A stretch of DNA of 52,435 bases from Lachnospiraceae bacterium UBA7160. GTDB taxonomy: Bacteria > Bacillota > Clostridia > Lachnospirales > Lachnospiraceae. The notes below the pieces were generated by a model. That model saw nothing but the letters and a program-made list of their open reading frames with translations. It searched no databases and was not told where the DNA came from. The translations under genes and the position numbers were made by a program. This document shows, one piece after another, positions 42,201-51,421 of the stretch. Position 1 is the stretch's first letter. Every line of letters starts with the position of its first letter. The stretch lies in assembly GCA_002491565.1 (NCBI GenBank), contig DKWE01000095.1, positions 1 through 52,435 on the forward strand, written 5' to 3'.

Positions 42201-43028
42201 TTACTGGAACAGATTTTTGTTTACATAGCCGACGGTGCCGTCATACTCGACCTTGTACCAGCGGTCGGTCTCGCCGAGCGCGGTGACAATCGTACCGGAA
42301 GCGATCGTGTCAATGATCGAGCCGTCCTGAGACGGGGTCACACGGACATTCGCACCGGTCGATGCCTGAATGGAAAAGCTCTCTGCGTAAGCGCTTACTC
42401 CATACTCTGCATCGACAGCAGCGGTGTCAGTCCCGGCTGAAGAACCCGTGGAGCCTTGTCCGTCTCCTCCATTCTCTCCGGAACCAGAAGAAGAGCTGCC
42501 GAGCGCTGCCTGGATCGCGGCCTCCCGCTCCTCATCCGTCTTCGGCTCTACCTTCTCCTCGGAGACGAACTGCTTAGACACATAGCCCTGGTCGTCGTAA
42601 TCCTCAAGCTCTACCACATACCACCCCGGCGTCTCTCCGACCGCGGTGAGCTGGTCTCCCTGCCAGAACGCATAGATGATATTCTCATCCGTCGAAGTAT
42701 CCGGCGCACTCCGCACATTGATATCGTCCTTCGCATACAGCATCCGGAGCTGGTCGAACTCAGACTGCTGCTCGACCTCCTCCTCCGGAGTCTTCGGCAC
42801 AGGCTCCGTCTCTGTCGGCGGCTCCGTCTGTTTCTCGGTAGGCGGTTCCGTCTGTTTCTCCGTCGGTGGCTCCGTTGGCTTCTCAGTAGGCGGTTCCGTC
42901 GGCTTCTCGGTCGGCGCCTCCGTCTGTGCCTCTGTCTCCGGATCCTTTTTCAGCTTATCACAACCCGTCGCAAGCAGTGCAACAGCACCCGCAAGCAACA
43001 GCGCAAGCAAATATTTGCGTTTTTTCAT
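42201..43028 (-). CDS. SH3-domain lipoprotein, small
   Basis: 275 residues. Lipoprotein signal ending ATGC (Cys 23), then a T/E/P repeat spacer (four tandem copies of about 9 residues, TEKPTEPP and TEKQTEPP) of about 45 residues. First SH3 domain near DDINVRSAPDTSTDENII, a Gly/Ser-rich linker, and a second SH3 domain TGANVRVTPSQDGSIIDT ending at the C-terminus. The repeat spacer is probably a cell-wall-spanning stalk. Own promoter at 43077-43105; GGAGG 9 nt before ATG 43028. Confidence 0.88.
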   Translation of the reverse strand: MKKRKYLLALLLAGAVALLATGCDKLKKDPETEAQTEAPTEKPTEPPTEKPTEPPTEKQTEPPTEKQTEPPTETEPVPKTPEEEVEQQSEFDQLRMLYAKDDINVRSAPDTSTDENIIYAFWQGDQLTAVGETPGWYVVELEDYDDQGYVSKQFVSEEKVEPKTDEEREAAIQAALGSSSSGSGENGGDGQGSTGSSAGTDTAAVDAEYGVSAYAESFSIQASTGANVRVTPSQDGSIIDTIASGTIVTALGETDRWYKVEYDGTVGYVNKNLFQ

Positions 43029-43076
43029 GTCTATCGTCCTCCATTTCCCTCCATTTTACGAAAATTTTCTGATAGC

Positions 43077-43105
43077 ATCATAACATGCTTTTTTCGAAAT
43101 GGCAA
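43077..43105 (-). promoter_or_regulatory. Promoter of small SH3 lipoprotein gene
   Basis: TTGCCA (43105-43100), 17-bp spacer, TATGAT (43082-43077). Confidence 0.65.
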
Positions 43106-43142
43106 TAGATGTCACATTTTTTTCAATTTTTTTAAAAAAATA

Positions 43143-46100
43143 TTAACTAAGTTTTTTTCGGTTCAGCATGTCATAGATGCAGGGAATTACAAACAGGGTC
43201 AGCAAAGTCCCGTACATCAGGCCTCCGATCGTAACGATTGCCATCGGCTGCACCATATCTGCACCCATCCCGTATCCCAACGCCATCGTACACAGACCAA
43301 GAATCGTTGTCAGGGCTGTCATCAGGATCGGACGCAGCCTGCTGCGCCCGGCTTCCACAATCGCCTCACGCTTGCCAACGCCGCGCTCCCGAAGCTGATT
43401 GATATAGTCCACCAGCACAATACCATTATTGACAATAATGCCGGAAAGCATTACAAATCCAATCAACGCGATCACACTGAGCAGATTATCCGTCAGATAC
43501 AGCCCGAAAAAGCCTCCCGTAAACGCGAGCGGAATCGTGAAGATGATGATAAACGGCGAAAGCAGCGACTGGAACTGCGCAACCATGATCAGATACATAA
43601 ATAATACCGCAAGAAGCAGCATCTTAATCACCTGCCCCATCGCATCCTTGATCGTCTCATCCTCGCCCTCCATCGTAATGCTGTATCCGCCAGGCACCTC
43701 GTAAGAGGCGAGCGCTTTTTCTACTTCGGCAGCAACCAGTCCGATATTGTAGCCCTCCGCAATCTGTGCGGTTACATTGACATAGCGGTTCTGCGCCTCG
43801 CGATTGATCGAAGAAAAGCCCTCTGTATCCTGAAATTCCACCAGCTCTGAAAGCGGCACGTCGACCGGCTGGTTCGTCTCATCCTTCCCCTCGATCGTCA
43901 TCGCACGGATCTTCTCCCGCGTCAGTGATTCGTCCGCATCGCTGACTACCAGCACCGGATAGTCTTTTGACAGCGTGCTCAGAGTGGTCGCACTCGATGC
44001 GTCCGCCAGCTGCTTTTGCAGGAACTGGTACACCTGGGCTGTCGTCAGCTGATAACTCATCGCTTTATTTTTATCCACAACCAGACGGAGCTCCAGCGTC
44101 TTTTCCGCAATCCCGTCGAATACCTCAGTGGTCCCTTCCACCTCGGAGACAAGATCTGCCACCTCGCCGGCCATCCGCTTCAATTCATCCAGATCTCTGC
44201 CCTGAATGTGAATCGAAACCCCGCTTCCGCCAAGGGCCGACATATCCATGGTCGAAGTCTGTACTGTAACCTCACAGGAAAGCTCCTCTGTCCTCGCCTG
44301 AATCTCCTTTGCAAGCTCCTCATTCGTAATCGTCTTATCCTCCGCAAGCAGGACATACAGAGACACTGTGTCGCTGTCACTCCCGCCGCCTAAGGAGGAC
44401 ATCACACCGGAACCGCCGATCATTGCCCCGGCATCCGTCACATCCTGGATTTCCAAAATGCGTGCGAGCACGGTATCGGACATCGCGGCGGCATCGGCAA
44501 AGGTACTGCCTTCCGGCATCTCAATGCTCACTGAGACCTGTGTGCTTTCCATCTCCGGCATAAACGCCGTTCCCTTCGACAGCGAAAGCTTCGCGGAATA
44601 CACCAGCATCCCGACTGCAAACAGCAGGACGAGCGGCTTTACATGCAGGGACCAGCCAAGCAGCTTTGCGTATCCATTCTGCAGCGCAGTAATGACGCGC
44701 GACGGCCGTTCCTTTACCTTTTTCAGAAGGCCCGCGCCCATCGCAGGAACAAGCGTCAGTGCAACCACGAGACTCGCCAGCAGGGAATAGCCAATCGTCA
44801 GTCCCATGTCGACAAACAGCTGCCGCGTCATCCCCTCCGTAAACACGATCGGCAAAAATACGCAGACCGTCGTCAGCGTCGAGGAGGCAATGGCGCCTGC
44901 AACCTCCCGTGCGCCTTCGACTGCCGCCTCGCGGACCGGCATTCCCTCCCCGCGCAGCCGGTAAATGTTCTCGATCACGACGATCGAGTTGTCCACCAGC
45001 ATGCCGATGCCGAGCGCCAGACCGGAGAGAGAGATAATATTCAGCGTAATATTGCTAAAGTACATCAGCACAACCGCCGCCATGATACTGATCGGAATCG
45101 AGCATGCAATGACGAGCGTCGGCTTCGTGCTCCGCAGGAACAAAAGCAGCACCAGGACGGCCAGAACCGCACCGGAGAGCATATTTTCGATGACGGAATC
45201 CACAACCATGTCAATGTAGATGCCCTGATCCATCATTTTCAGAAAATGAACATCCTCATAGCGCTCCTCCAGCTCAGCGAACCGCTTCTTGATCCGGTCT
45301 GACACATCTCCGGTTGAATAGCCGGACTGCTTCTGCATCGAAAACATCGCGCCCGCATGGCCATTGATCCGCGCATAGACCTCATCGGAATTATCCGTCA
45401 CTACCACATCCGCAACATCCGAAAGGAGAATCGGACCAACCCCGTCGATATGCAAATCCAGCAGCTCCAGCCCTTCCAGGGCGGCGGTGTCCTCCAGCTT
45501 ATTTCCGATGCGCACAAGGAAATCCACTCCGTCCTCGGAGACATACCCGGCCGGCATGCTGAAATTCTGTGCCGCCAGGATTCCCTTTACCATGTCCGCA
45601 GTAATGATCTGCGTGACATCCGCCTGGTCATATGCGGCCTCCTTCTGTTCCCTGACCTGTTCCAGCGCCGCATCCAGCTGCTTCTGTCCTTCATTCAGCT
45701 CCGCCTTGCCAACGGCCATCTCGATCGTCGCATTGATCTTTGCCTCGTTCAGTTTTGCGAGCGCTTCTCCTACCGTTGACTGGCCGGAGGAGATCTGCTG
45801 TTTCGCTGCATTCAGCTGTTGCTTAGCCGCCTCCAGCTGCGTTTTTCCTTCCGTGAGCTGCCTTCTGCCATCTGCGACCGCCAGCTTGCCAAGCTCGATC
45901 TGCTCCTGCTGTTCGGTCATCTTTGCAAGGTTTTCCTCCAGCTTCGCCATGCCGTCTGTCAGCTGGATTCTTCTCGTGAGCAGCTCCGACTTTGCGGAGT
46001 CGATACTCTCAAGCACCGCTGCGGTATCTCCGTCTGTAGAAACCCCGGCCGCTGCAAGCGCGGTAAGCGCCTGGCTTTTCGCATCTGCAAGCTGCTCCCG

Positions 46101-47690
46101 TCCGGCCTGCAGCCCGGCTAACTGCTGCTTCAACTGGGAAAGCAGAACCGCAGAGGCGGCCTGATCCGGCACATCAGATGGAAGCTGCCCGTTGCCGCCG
46201 GATGGCAATTGTCCAGTCCCGCCGGACGGTAGCTGTCCGGTCCCGCCAGATGGCAACTGCCCGTTGCCGCCGGATGGCAATTGTCCGATCCCGCCGGATA
46301 GATTCTGCCCCGGCTCATCTCCCGCCGTGATATCTTCTATTGTGATGCCGCCGGCTGCCTCCGACAGATTTGAGGATGCAGCCGGATCCGGAACAGTCGT
46401 CTGTGTAGCCCCGGAGGATTCTTCCGACAAAATAACATCCGCCTCCTGGCTCGCCCCGGTCTTCGTCATCTGCTCCTGCAACGGCCCGGTCGCCTGCCCG
46501 CCTGTCTTCGTCATCTGCTCCTGCAACGGCCCGGCAGCCTGCCCGCCTGTCTCTGGCATCTGCTCCTGCGGCGGCCCGGCCGCCTGCCCGCCTGTCTCTG
46601 GCGCCTGCCCCTCCGACGGCTCTCCTGAAATCGCCGCTTCCAGCTGCTGAATCTGGTCCTGCAATGCATCGATCTGCCCATCTATGGCGGCCAGCTGCTC
46701 ATCCAGCAAAAGCAACTGCTGCGGAGCCGCCTCCAGCTGCGCAATTGCACGATTCAGCTGTGTGAGCTGAGCCTGCAGCTGTTCCTTCTGGGCCGGAAGA
46801 GCAAGAAGCGCCTGCTCCCCCTCCAGCAGTTCCTTCTCCTTTGCATCCAGTTCCTTTCCGGAGGCCGAGAGCTTCTCCAGCCCGGCTTCCACCTCGGCCA
46901 GCTTCTGCTCCAGCTGTACCTGCCCGATGGTCATCTGGGAAGTTCCGACGTTAATCTGGCTCTCTGCCTGTACACTCTGGCTGACCAGTTCCGACTGCCC
47001 TTCCGCAAGCTCTGCCTTTCCTTCCTCAAGCTTTTTCTGATTTTCCTCGATTTCGCTCTCAGCCTCTTCGAATTTGTCCTCCAGTGCAGCGCGGATCCTG
47101 CGGTTCACCGCCCGGATCTTATCCTCGCGCAATACAACTTGCACTTCCTCCTCGATCAGTCCGGAAGCAGAGACCGAGGCGACTCCCTCGATATTTTCCA
47201 GCTCCGGAAGCAGCTCATTGTTGATCAGATCCGTCAGCTCACTCTGACTTTTTTCTCCCGCCTCCAGTCCGGCAACCATGACGGGGAGCATGTCAGGATT
47301 CAGCTTCATAATGATCGGGCTTCCGATGGAATCATCCCAGTAGCTCTCAATCTGATCGAGACTTTCCCGCATTTCAATCGTCACAGCGTCCATATTCGCC
47401 GACTGGGAGAATTCCAGAATGACGACGGAGACATTCTCGCTGGACACGGAATTGATCGTCTCAATATTGCTGATTGTCGCCATGGACTGCTCGACGGGCC
47501 TTGTCACAATCGCTTCGACTTCCTCCGGACTGGCGCCCGGATACATCGTATAGACAATGGCATACGGCAGCGTCATGTCCGGCAACAGGTCCGTCTGCAT
47601 GCTGGTAAAAGATACATAGCCAAGCACCAGAATCAGGATCACTCCGACCAGAACCGTATAAGGACGTTTTACGCTGTATTTGGATATCAT
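43143..47690 (-). CDS. RND-family efflux permease with giant porter-domain insertion
   Basis: 1515 residues, against about 1030-1050 for the family. Proton-driven exporter of the HAE1/SwrC type. Core features: N-terminal helix with KRPYTVLVGVILI, TM2-TM6 block including GLALGIGMLVDNSIVVIENI (TM4) and FMPEMES, and the second half ending GLMYGTLLTLFVIPCIYDML. Residues about 197-690 interrupt the porter domain exactly in the helix that normally reads DPxKLAAxGL..ITxxxVxxxLxxxN. The insert has two heptad-rich arms (about 200-355 and 515-690) joined by a P/G/Q-rich apex holding three 15-residue repeats (366-410) and five 8-residue repeats GGxGQLPS (466-505). No adaptor or outer-membrane gene is nearby. 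Starts 21 nt after nrdD. Confidence 0.93.
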   Translation of the reverse strand: MISKYSVKRPYTVLVGVILILVLGYVSFTSMQTDLLPDMTLPYAIVYTMYPGASPEEVEAIVTRPVEQSMATISNIETINSVSSENVSVVILEFSQSANMDAVTIEMRESLDQIESYWDDSIGSPIIMKLNPDMLPVMVAGLEAGEKSQSELTDLINNELLPELENIEGVASVSASGLIEEEVQVVLREDKIRAVNRRIRAALEDKFEEAESEIEENQKKLEEGKAELAEGQSELVSQSVQAESQINVGTSQMTIGQVQLEQKLAEVEAGLEKLSASGKELDAKEKELLEGEQALLALPAQKEQLQAQLTQLNRAIAQLEAAPQQLLLLDEQLAAIDGQIDALQDQIQQLEAAISGEPSEGQAPETGGQAAGPPQEQMPETGGQAAGPLQEQMTKTGGQATGPLQEQMTKTGASQEADVILSEESSGATQTTVPDPAASSNLSEAAGGITIEDITAGDEPGQNLSGGIGQLPSGGNGQLPSGGTGQLPSGGTGQLPSGGNGQLPSDVPDQAASAVLLSQLKQQLAGLQAGREQLADAKSQALTALAAAGVSTDGDTAAVLESIDSAKSELLTRRIQLTDGMAKLEENLAKMTEQQEQIELGKLAVADGRRQLTEGKTQLEAAKQQLNAAKQQISSGQSTVGEALAKLNEAKINATIEMAVGKAELNEGQKQLDAALEQVREQKEAAYDQADVTQIITADMVKGILAAQNFSMPAGYVSEDGVDFLVRIGNKLEDTAALEGLELLDLHIDGVGPILLSDVADVVVTDNSDEVYARINGHAGAMFSMQKQSGYSTGDVSDRIKKRFAELEERYEDVHFLKMMDQGIYIDMVVDSVIENMLSGAVLAVLVLLLFLRSTKPTLVIACSIPISIMAAVVLMYFSNITLNIISLSGLALGIGMLVDNSIVVIENIYRLRGEGMPVREAAVEGAREVAGAIASSTLTTVCVFLPIVFTEGMTRQLFVDMGLTIGYSLLASLVVALTLVPAMGAGLLKKVKERPSRVITALQNGYAKLLGWSLHVKPLVLLFAVGMLVYSAKLSLSKGTAFMPEMESTQVSVSIEMPEGSTFADAAAMSDTVLARILEIQDVTDAGAMIGGSGVMSSLGGGSDSDTVSLYVLLAEDKTITNEELAKEIQARTEELSCEVTVQTSTMDMSALGGSGVSIHIQGRDLDELKRMAGEVADLVSEVEGTTEVFDGIAEKTLELRLVVDKNKAMSYQLTTAQVYQFLQKQLADASSATTLSTLSKDYPVLVVSDADESLTREKIRAMTIEGKDETNQPVDVPLSELVEFQDTEGFSSINREAQNRYVNVTAQIAEGYNIGLVAAEVEKALASYEVPGGYSITMEGEDETIKDAMGQVIKMLLLAVLFMYLIMVAQFQSLLSPFIIIFTIPLAFTGGFFGLYLTDNLLSVIALIGFVMLSGIIVNNGIVLVDYINQLRERGVGKREAIVEAGRSRLRPILMTALTTILGLCTMALGYGMGADMVQPMAIVTIGGLMYGTLLTLFVIPCIYDMLNRKKLS
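46176..46295 (-). repeat. Tandem 24-bp repeats, five copies
   Basis: Within the RND gene; encodes GGxGQLPS five times (residues 466-505). Copy number is likely to vary between strains. Confidence 0.85.
46461..46595 (-). repeat. Tandem 45-bp repeats, three copies
   Basis: Within the RND gene; encodes TGGQAAGPxQEQMxx three times (residues 366-410). Confidence 0.85.
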
Positions 47691-47711
47691 AGGCTAAGGC
47701 TGCTCCTTCCT

Positions 47712-49844
47712 CTACATACTTTTCCGCTCTGCGATTTCAGCCATTTTGGCTGCATTCAACCGCGTATCACCGTGGACACGGCTGTAGGAGAGGTATCCGT
47801 TCATCCGGTCAATCTTGGTAAGATTGCTGGAGCCGCACTTCGGGCAGACATCCATTTCCAGCTCCTGATGACCGCAGTCATCACAGTAGGCGAGCGAGAG
47901 GTTGACTCCCTCATAGAAGCCAAGCTGCATCGCGCGGCGGATCAGGCTCTTGATTGCTTCTATATTATAGTCAATCGGATAGCGGACATACTGGATCTTG
48001 CCGCCGTTGCACAGCTCCCAGAAGCGCCCTTCCAGATCCTGCTTCTGGATCGGCGAGATGTCCTCGGTCACATGGCAATGGAAACTGTTGCTCACATACG
48101 GGCGATCCGAGACATTTGCGATAATGCCGTATTTCTTGCGGAACTGCTCCACCTGCAGCCCGCAGAGGCTCTCCGCCGGAGTGCCATAGATCGCATACAG
48201 CCAGCCATCTGCCTTTTTAAATTCATTGACCTTTTCATTAATATGCTTCAGCGTATCCAGCGCAAACTGGCCATCCTCGGCAATCGATTTCCCGTTGTAC
48301 AGCTCCTGCAGCTCATTCAATGCAGTAATACCAAAGGAAGAAGTCATCGGCTTCAGCAGCTTTTTGATTTTCTCATTCGGCTTGAGATGCCCGCCATAAA
48401 ACCCGCCCTCACAGTACGCAAGCGGATTCGTAGAAGCACGCATTTCTCCAAGGTATTCATAGGTGCGGATATGCAGCCTCCGGATCATTTCCAGATATTC
48501 ATCCAGCACCTCAAAGAAATCGCGGCATTCCGAGCGCGCTTTCGCCAGAATCATCGGCAGATGCAGGCTGACCGCCCCGACATTGAAGCGCCCGACGAAG
48601 ACCGGCACATCCTTCTCATCCGCCGGCTCCATTCCTCCGCGCTCATACCAAGGGCTCAAAAAGGCCCGACAGCCCATCGGGCTGATGACCTTGCCGTACT
48701 TCTTGTACATGCTGGCGATATAGCCTTCGCCCGTCAGTGACAGCCAGTCCGGGTACATCGTCTTGGAAGAACACTCCACGCCCTTTTCAAAGACATCCTC
48801 GCACACTCCGCCTGGTCCGTGCAGCACTTCATCATATAAAAATACAATCTTGGGGAACAGCACCGGCTTCTTGTTACCCGGCCTGCCCTGGCCGCCCTTA
48901 TGCACCTCCAGCAGCGAAACCGTAATCATCTTTTCAAACTCGGTTGTGCCAAGGCCAAGCGTCACCGTCACGAACGGATAATCTCCGCGCGAGGAGCCGA
49001 CCGTATTCAGCTTGTACTCGATCCCCTGCCAGCCCTGGTCGCAGTCTCGGCGCACCTTTTTCTGCGCATACTGCAGCGCGTGCTCCTCGACATGATCCCA
49101 GGCAGGGTCTGCGAACGCGATGTATTCCTCCTGATATTTCCGGAAGCTCTTTTCCGCGTAAGGCGCAAGTACCTTATCCACCTCCGGCACCGTAAAGCCG
49201 CCGTACTGCTGTGCTGCTGTGCTCAGGATGATATCGCCCATCACGTCAAATGCCGTATCCAGCGTTTTCGGCTCGTTGTACCAGACATTTCCCATCTCAA
49301 AGCCACCCCGGAGTACCTCTCCGATATTGAACAGACAGCAATTCATTGTATCCAGCCGCGCAGACTGGTCGTGAATGTAAATGTACCCGTCCTTGCACGC
49401 CTGCAGCTCGTCACGCGTCATGAAAAACTTGCGGTAAAGCTCCTTATTCAATTCGTTGAAAATCAGGCTCCGTTTCGTCGCAACCAGCGCGCTGTCCGTA
49501 TTCGCATTGCTCTTATCACCGATGTAGCGGATGGACTGGCTCTTCGTATAGACATCGTCCATCATGTGAATGAAATCCATCTTATAATTGCGGTAATCCC
49601 GGTAGCTCTTCGCCACCGCAGGATTCACCGCCTCCAGCGCGCCCTCCACAATATTATGCATCTCCTGGATCGTGATGCCGTCCTTGTGCAGAGATTCCGC
49701 CTTCTCCTGTGCGAACCTGCAGAGAAACGCAAGCTCCTCCTCCGTGAACTTGTACAAAATACGCGCCGCGGACTTATTCACCGCAACAATAATTTTCTGT
49801 ACATTAAACTCTTCCCGCGTGCCATCCTTCTTAATCACATACAT
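47712..49844 (-). CDS. nrdD: Anaerobic (class III) ribonucleoside-triphosphate reductase
   Basis: 710 residues. Makes deoxyribonucleotides under anoxic conditions using a glycyl radical. N-terminal ATP-cone (VIKKDGTREEFNVQKI, about 1-95), catalytic barrel with NPLAYCEGGF and AESLCGLQ regions, C-terminal zinc site C654, C657, C667, C670, and the radical Gly683 in RMNGYL (the common form is RVCGYL). GAAAGGAAG lies 10 nt before ATG 49844. The activase gene nrdG, usually adjacent, is not in this window. The gap 49845-50012 has no gene. Confidence 0.96.
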   Translation of the reverse strand: MYVIKKDGTREEFNVQKIIVAVNKSAARILYKFTEEELAFLCRFAQEKAESLHKDGITIQEMHNIVEGALEAVNPAVAKSYRDYRNYKMDFIHMMDDVYTKSQSIRYIGDKSNANTDSALVATKRSLIFNELNKELYRKFFMTRDELQACKDGYIYIHDQSARLDTMNCCLFNIGEVLRGGFEMGNVWYNEPKTLDTAFDVMGDIILSTAAQQYGGFTVPEVDKVLAPYAEKSFRKYQEEYIAFADPAWDHVEEHALQYAQKKVRRDCDQGWQGIEYKLNTVGSSRGDYPFVTVTLGLGTTEFEKMITVSLLEVHKGGQGRPGNKKPVLFPKIVFLYDEVLHGPGGVCEDVFEKGVECSSKTMYPDWLSLTGEGYIASMYKKYGKVISPMGCRAFLSPWYERGGMEPADEKDVPVFVGRFNVGAVSLHLPMILAKARSECRDFFEVLDEYLEMIRRLHIRTYEYLGEMRASTNPLAYCEGGFYGGHLKPNEKIKKLLKPMTSSFGITALNELQELYNGKSIAEDGQFALDTLKHINEKVNEFKKADGWLYAIYGTPAESLCGLQVEQFRKKYGIIANVSDRPYVSNSFHCHVTEDISPIQKQDLEGRFWELCNGGKIQYVRYPIDYNIEAIKSLIRRAMQLGFYEGVNLSLAYCDDCGHQELEMDVCPKCGSSNLTKIDRMNGYLSYSRVHGDTRLNAAKMAEIAERKSM

Positions 49845-50012
49845 AGTGTCGTTGCTTCCTTTCTTTTTCTGTTATATATCATGTTGCCCTGTATAAAGGT
49901 CCGCGAATTGCTCCGCGCTTTCACAAGTCTTCCTGCAATTTCAGCTCACTTCTTCCTTTTATTTCAGAAGCTCTTTGCTCTTGCGAATCAGCATCACAAA
50001 GCGTCTTTTCTA

Positions 50013-51326
50013 TCACTGGTTTCGCTCCGGGTCCAGTATCGCCGACGTCATAAAATACGTATCAAACGCATTGGGCAGCTCCTGGAACACATACCCAGTC
50101 ACCATGCGCCGCGTCTGCCGCAGATACTGCTCATTTACCTCCAGATGATCCCCGCCCGGCCACAGTCCGAGCAGATAGTGGAAGCCCCGCCCAATCAGAT
50201 AAACTGCTTTTTCCGTACTGTAATCCACCTCCGAACCATACGGATAGATCAGAGTGTCACTTTTCCCGACCAGCGGCTCCACATTGTCCAGCCACGCCTG
50301 GATATCCTGCGACAGGCTATCATAGGACATATCCCCCATCTTCGCATAATCATAGCCTGCGCATGCAAAGGTCCACCCATCCTTCCGCAGCGCATCCGCA
50401 ATGGCTTTCACCGTCTCGCGGTTCTCCGCGTTTGCTTCCGTGTCCTCGATTTCATATCCAAACACGCCATTTTTCCCCGCTACGGAGATGATGCCGCGCG
50501 CACCCTGATAAGAGAAATCCGGATGCTCGTCCAGAAACGCCTCCAGCACCGGCACTACGTCATAATCGCCTTTCAGATCATGCCCTTCATCATCCGTATA
50601 AAGTGCCGCTACTTCACCGTCCTCCGTCAGCACCAGCTTTCTCGCCACGCCATCGCCATTGCGCACGGAGCTATAGCTCAGATTGTCCACCGAGAGAATC
50701 ATTGGCTTCTTGCCCTGTGGCATCCGCAGTTCACTTGACGCCATCGCGACTCCGCCCGTCCCATTTTGGGTCTCCTCAGCCAGCAGATGCAGGTCTGTCA
50801 GCACATAGCCGTTTTCATACAAAACCTGTAAAATATTTTGAAATTCCGTCAGTGTAATCATGTTCGACCGATAGTTTTGCTCATATTCATCCCCGTCGAA
50901 TGCCCGCGCCGGATCGATGACCAGATTGGAAAAGGAAAAGTGCGGAATGTCTCCCTCATATGTATAGCAGCGGTTCAACGCCGTCCGATACTCCTCAGCC
51001 GCCGCCGTGGCGCGGTCATCCTCCTGCAAAAGCTCTGAATTTTCGAGATACTGGATCGCCTCCTCATAGCGATACTGCTTTGCCAGCTGCGCTGCCTCCG
51101 CCAATGCCTCCTGCTTCTCTGTCTCTAACGCTGCTTCCGACTCCTCCATCTCACGCGCCGCTTTCATCTTCGGAGTCTCCACTGGTTCATTCCCTTCATA
51201 TTTCCCCAGCGTCCCGATTGCTTCCGCGATCTGATAATTTTGCTGCGCCCTGCTGCAGCCTGTGAGCCCAGTCAGCATGAGCGCGGCTGGCAGACATGCC
51301 AGAAGCAGCCTTCTCTGCATTTTCAT
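50013..51326 (-). CDS. Polysaccharide-deacetylase-like lipoprotein
   Basis: 437 residues. Signal peptide with lipobox LTGC (Cys about 24), an acidic helical region with TPR-like spacing (about 50-125), then a NodB/polysaccharide-deacetylase-like domain. The first motif, normally hxxTFDDG or SxDD, reads LSVDNLSY, and no HxxxH is seen, so metal binding is doubtful. Later segments YSYQGARGIISVAGKNGVFGYE, WTFACAGYDYAKMG and DTLIYPYGSEV fit the barrel. ATG 51326 has GGGGAG 7 nt upstream. Monocistronic. Probably a wall-associated protein of unknown activity. Confidence 0.78.
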   Translation of the reverse strand: MKMQRRLLLACLPAALMLTGLTGCSRAQQNYQIAEAIGTLGKYEGNEPVETPKMKAAREMEESEAALETEKQEALAEAAQLAKQYRYEEAIQYLENSELLQEDDRATAAAEEYRTALNRCYTYEGDIPHFSFSNLVIDPARAFDGDEYEQNYRSNMITLTEFQNILQVLYENGYVLTDLHLLAEETQNGTGGVAMASSELRMPQGKKPMILSVDNLSYSSVRNGDGVARKLVLTEDGEVAALYTDDEGHDLKGDYDVVPVLEAFLDEHPDFSYQGARGIISVAGKNGVFGYEIEDTEANAENRETVKAIADALRKDGWTFACAGYDYAKMGDMSYDSLSQDIQAWLDNVEPLVGKSDTLIYPYGSEVDYSTEKAVYLIGRGFHYLLGLWPGGDHLEVNEQYLRQTRRMVTGYVFQELPNAFDTYFMTSAILDPERNQ

Positions 51327-51376
51327 ATAAAATCTCCCCATTCTGCGTAGCACTGTACAAATCGTTACTATTCCCC

Positions 51377-51405
51377 ATTATAGCTTTCCTGATTTGCGAT
51401 GACAA
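51377..51405 (-). promoter_or_regulatory. Promoter of deacetylase-like lipoprotein gene
   Basis: TTGTCA (51405-51400), 17-bp spacer, perfect TATAAT (51382-51377). Confidence 0.75.
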
Positions 51406-51421
51406 GTGGGATTCAAACATT

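Noticed and set aside
46176..46595. Possible CRISPR array
   Set aside because: The regularly spaced repeats are in-frame tandem coding repeats in the RND gene with no unique spacers.
48900..50738. 612-codon plus-strand open frame
   Set aside because: Lies antisense to nrdD and the deacetylase-like gene, rich in H, R, I and L as expected for a mirror frame; no ribosome site and no protein signature.
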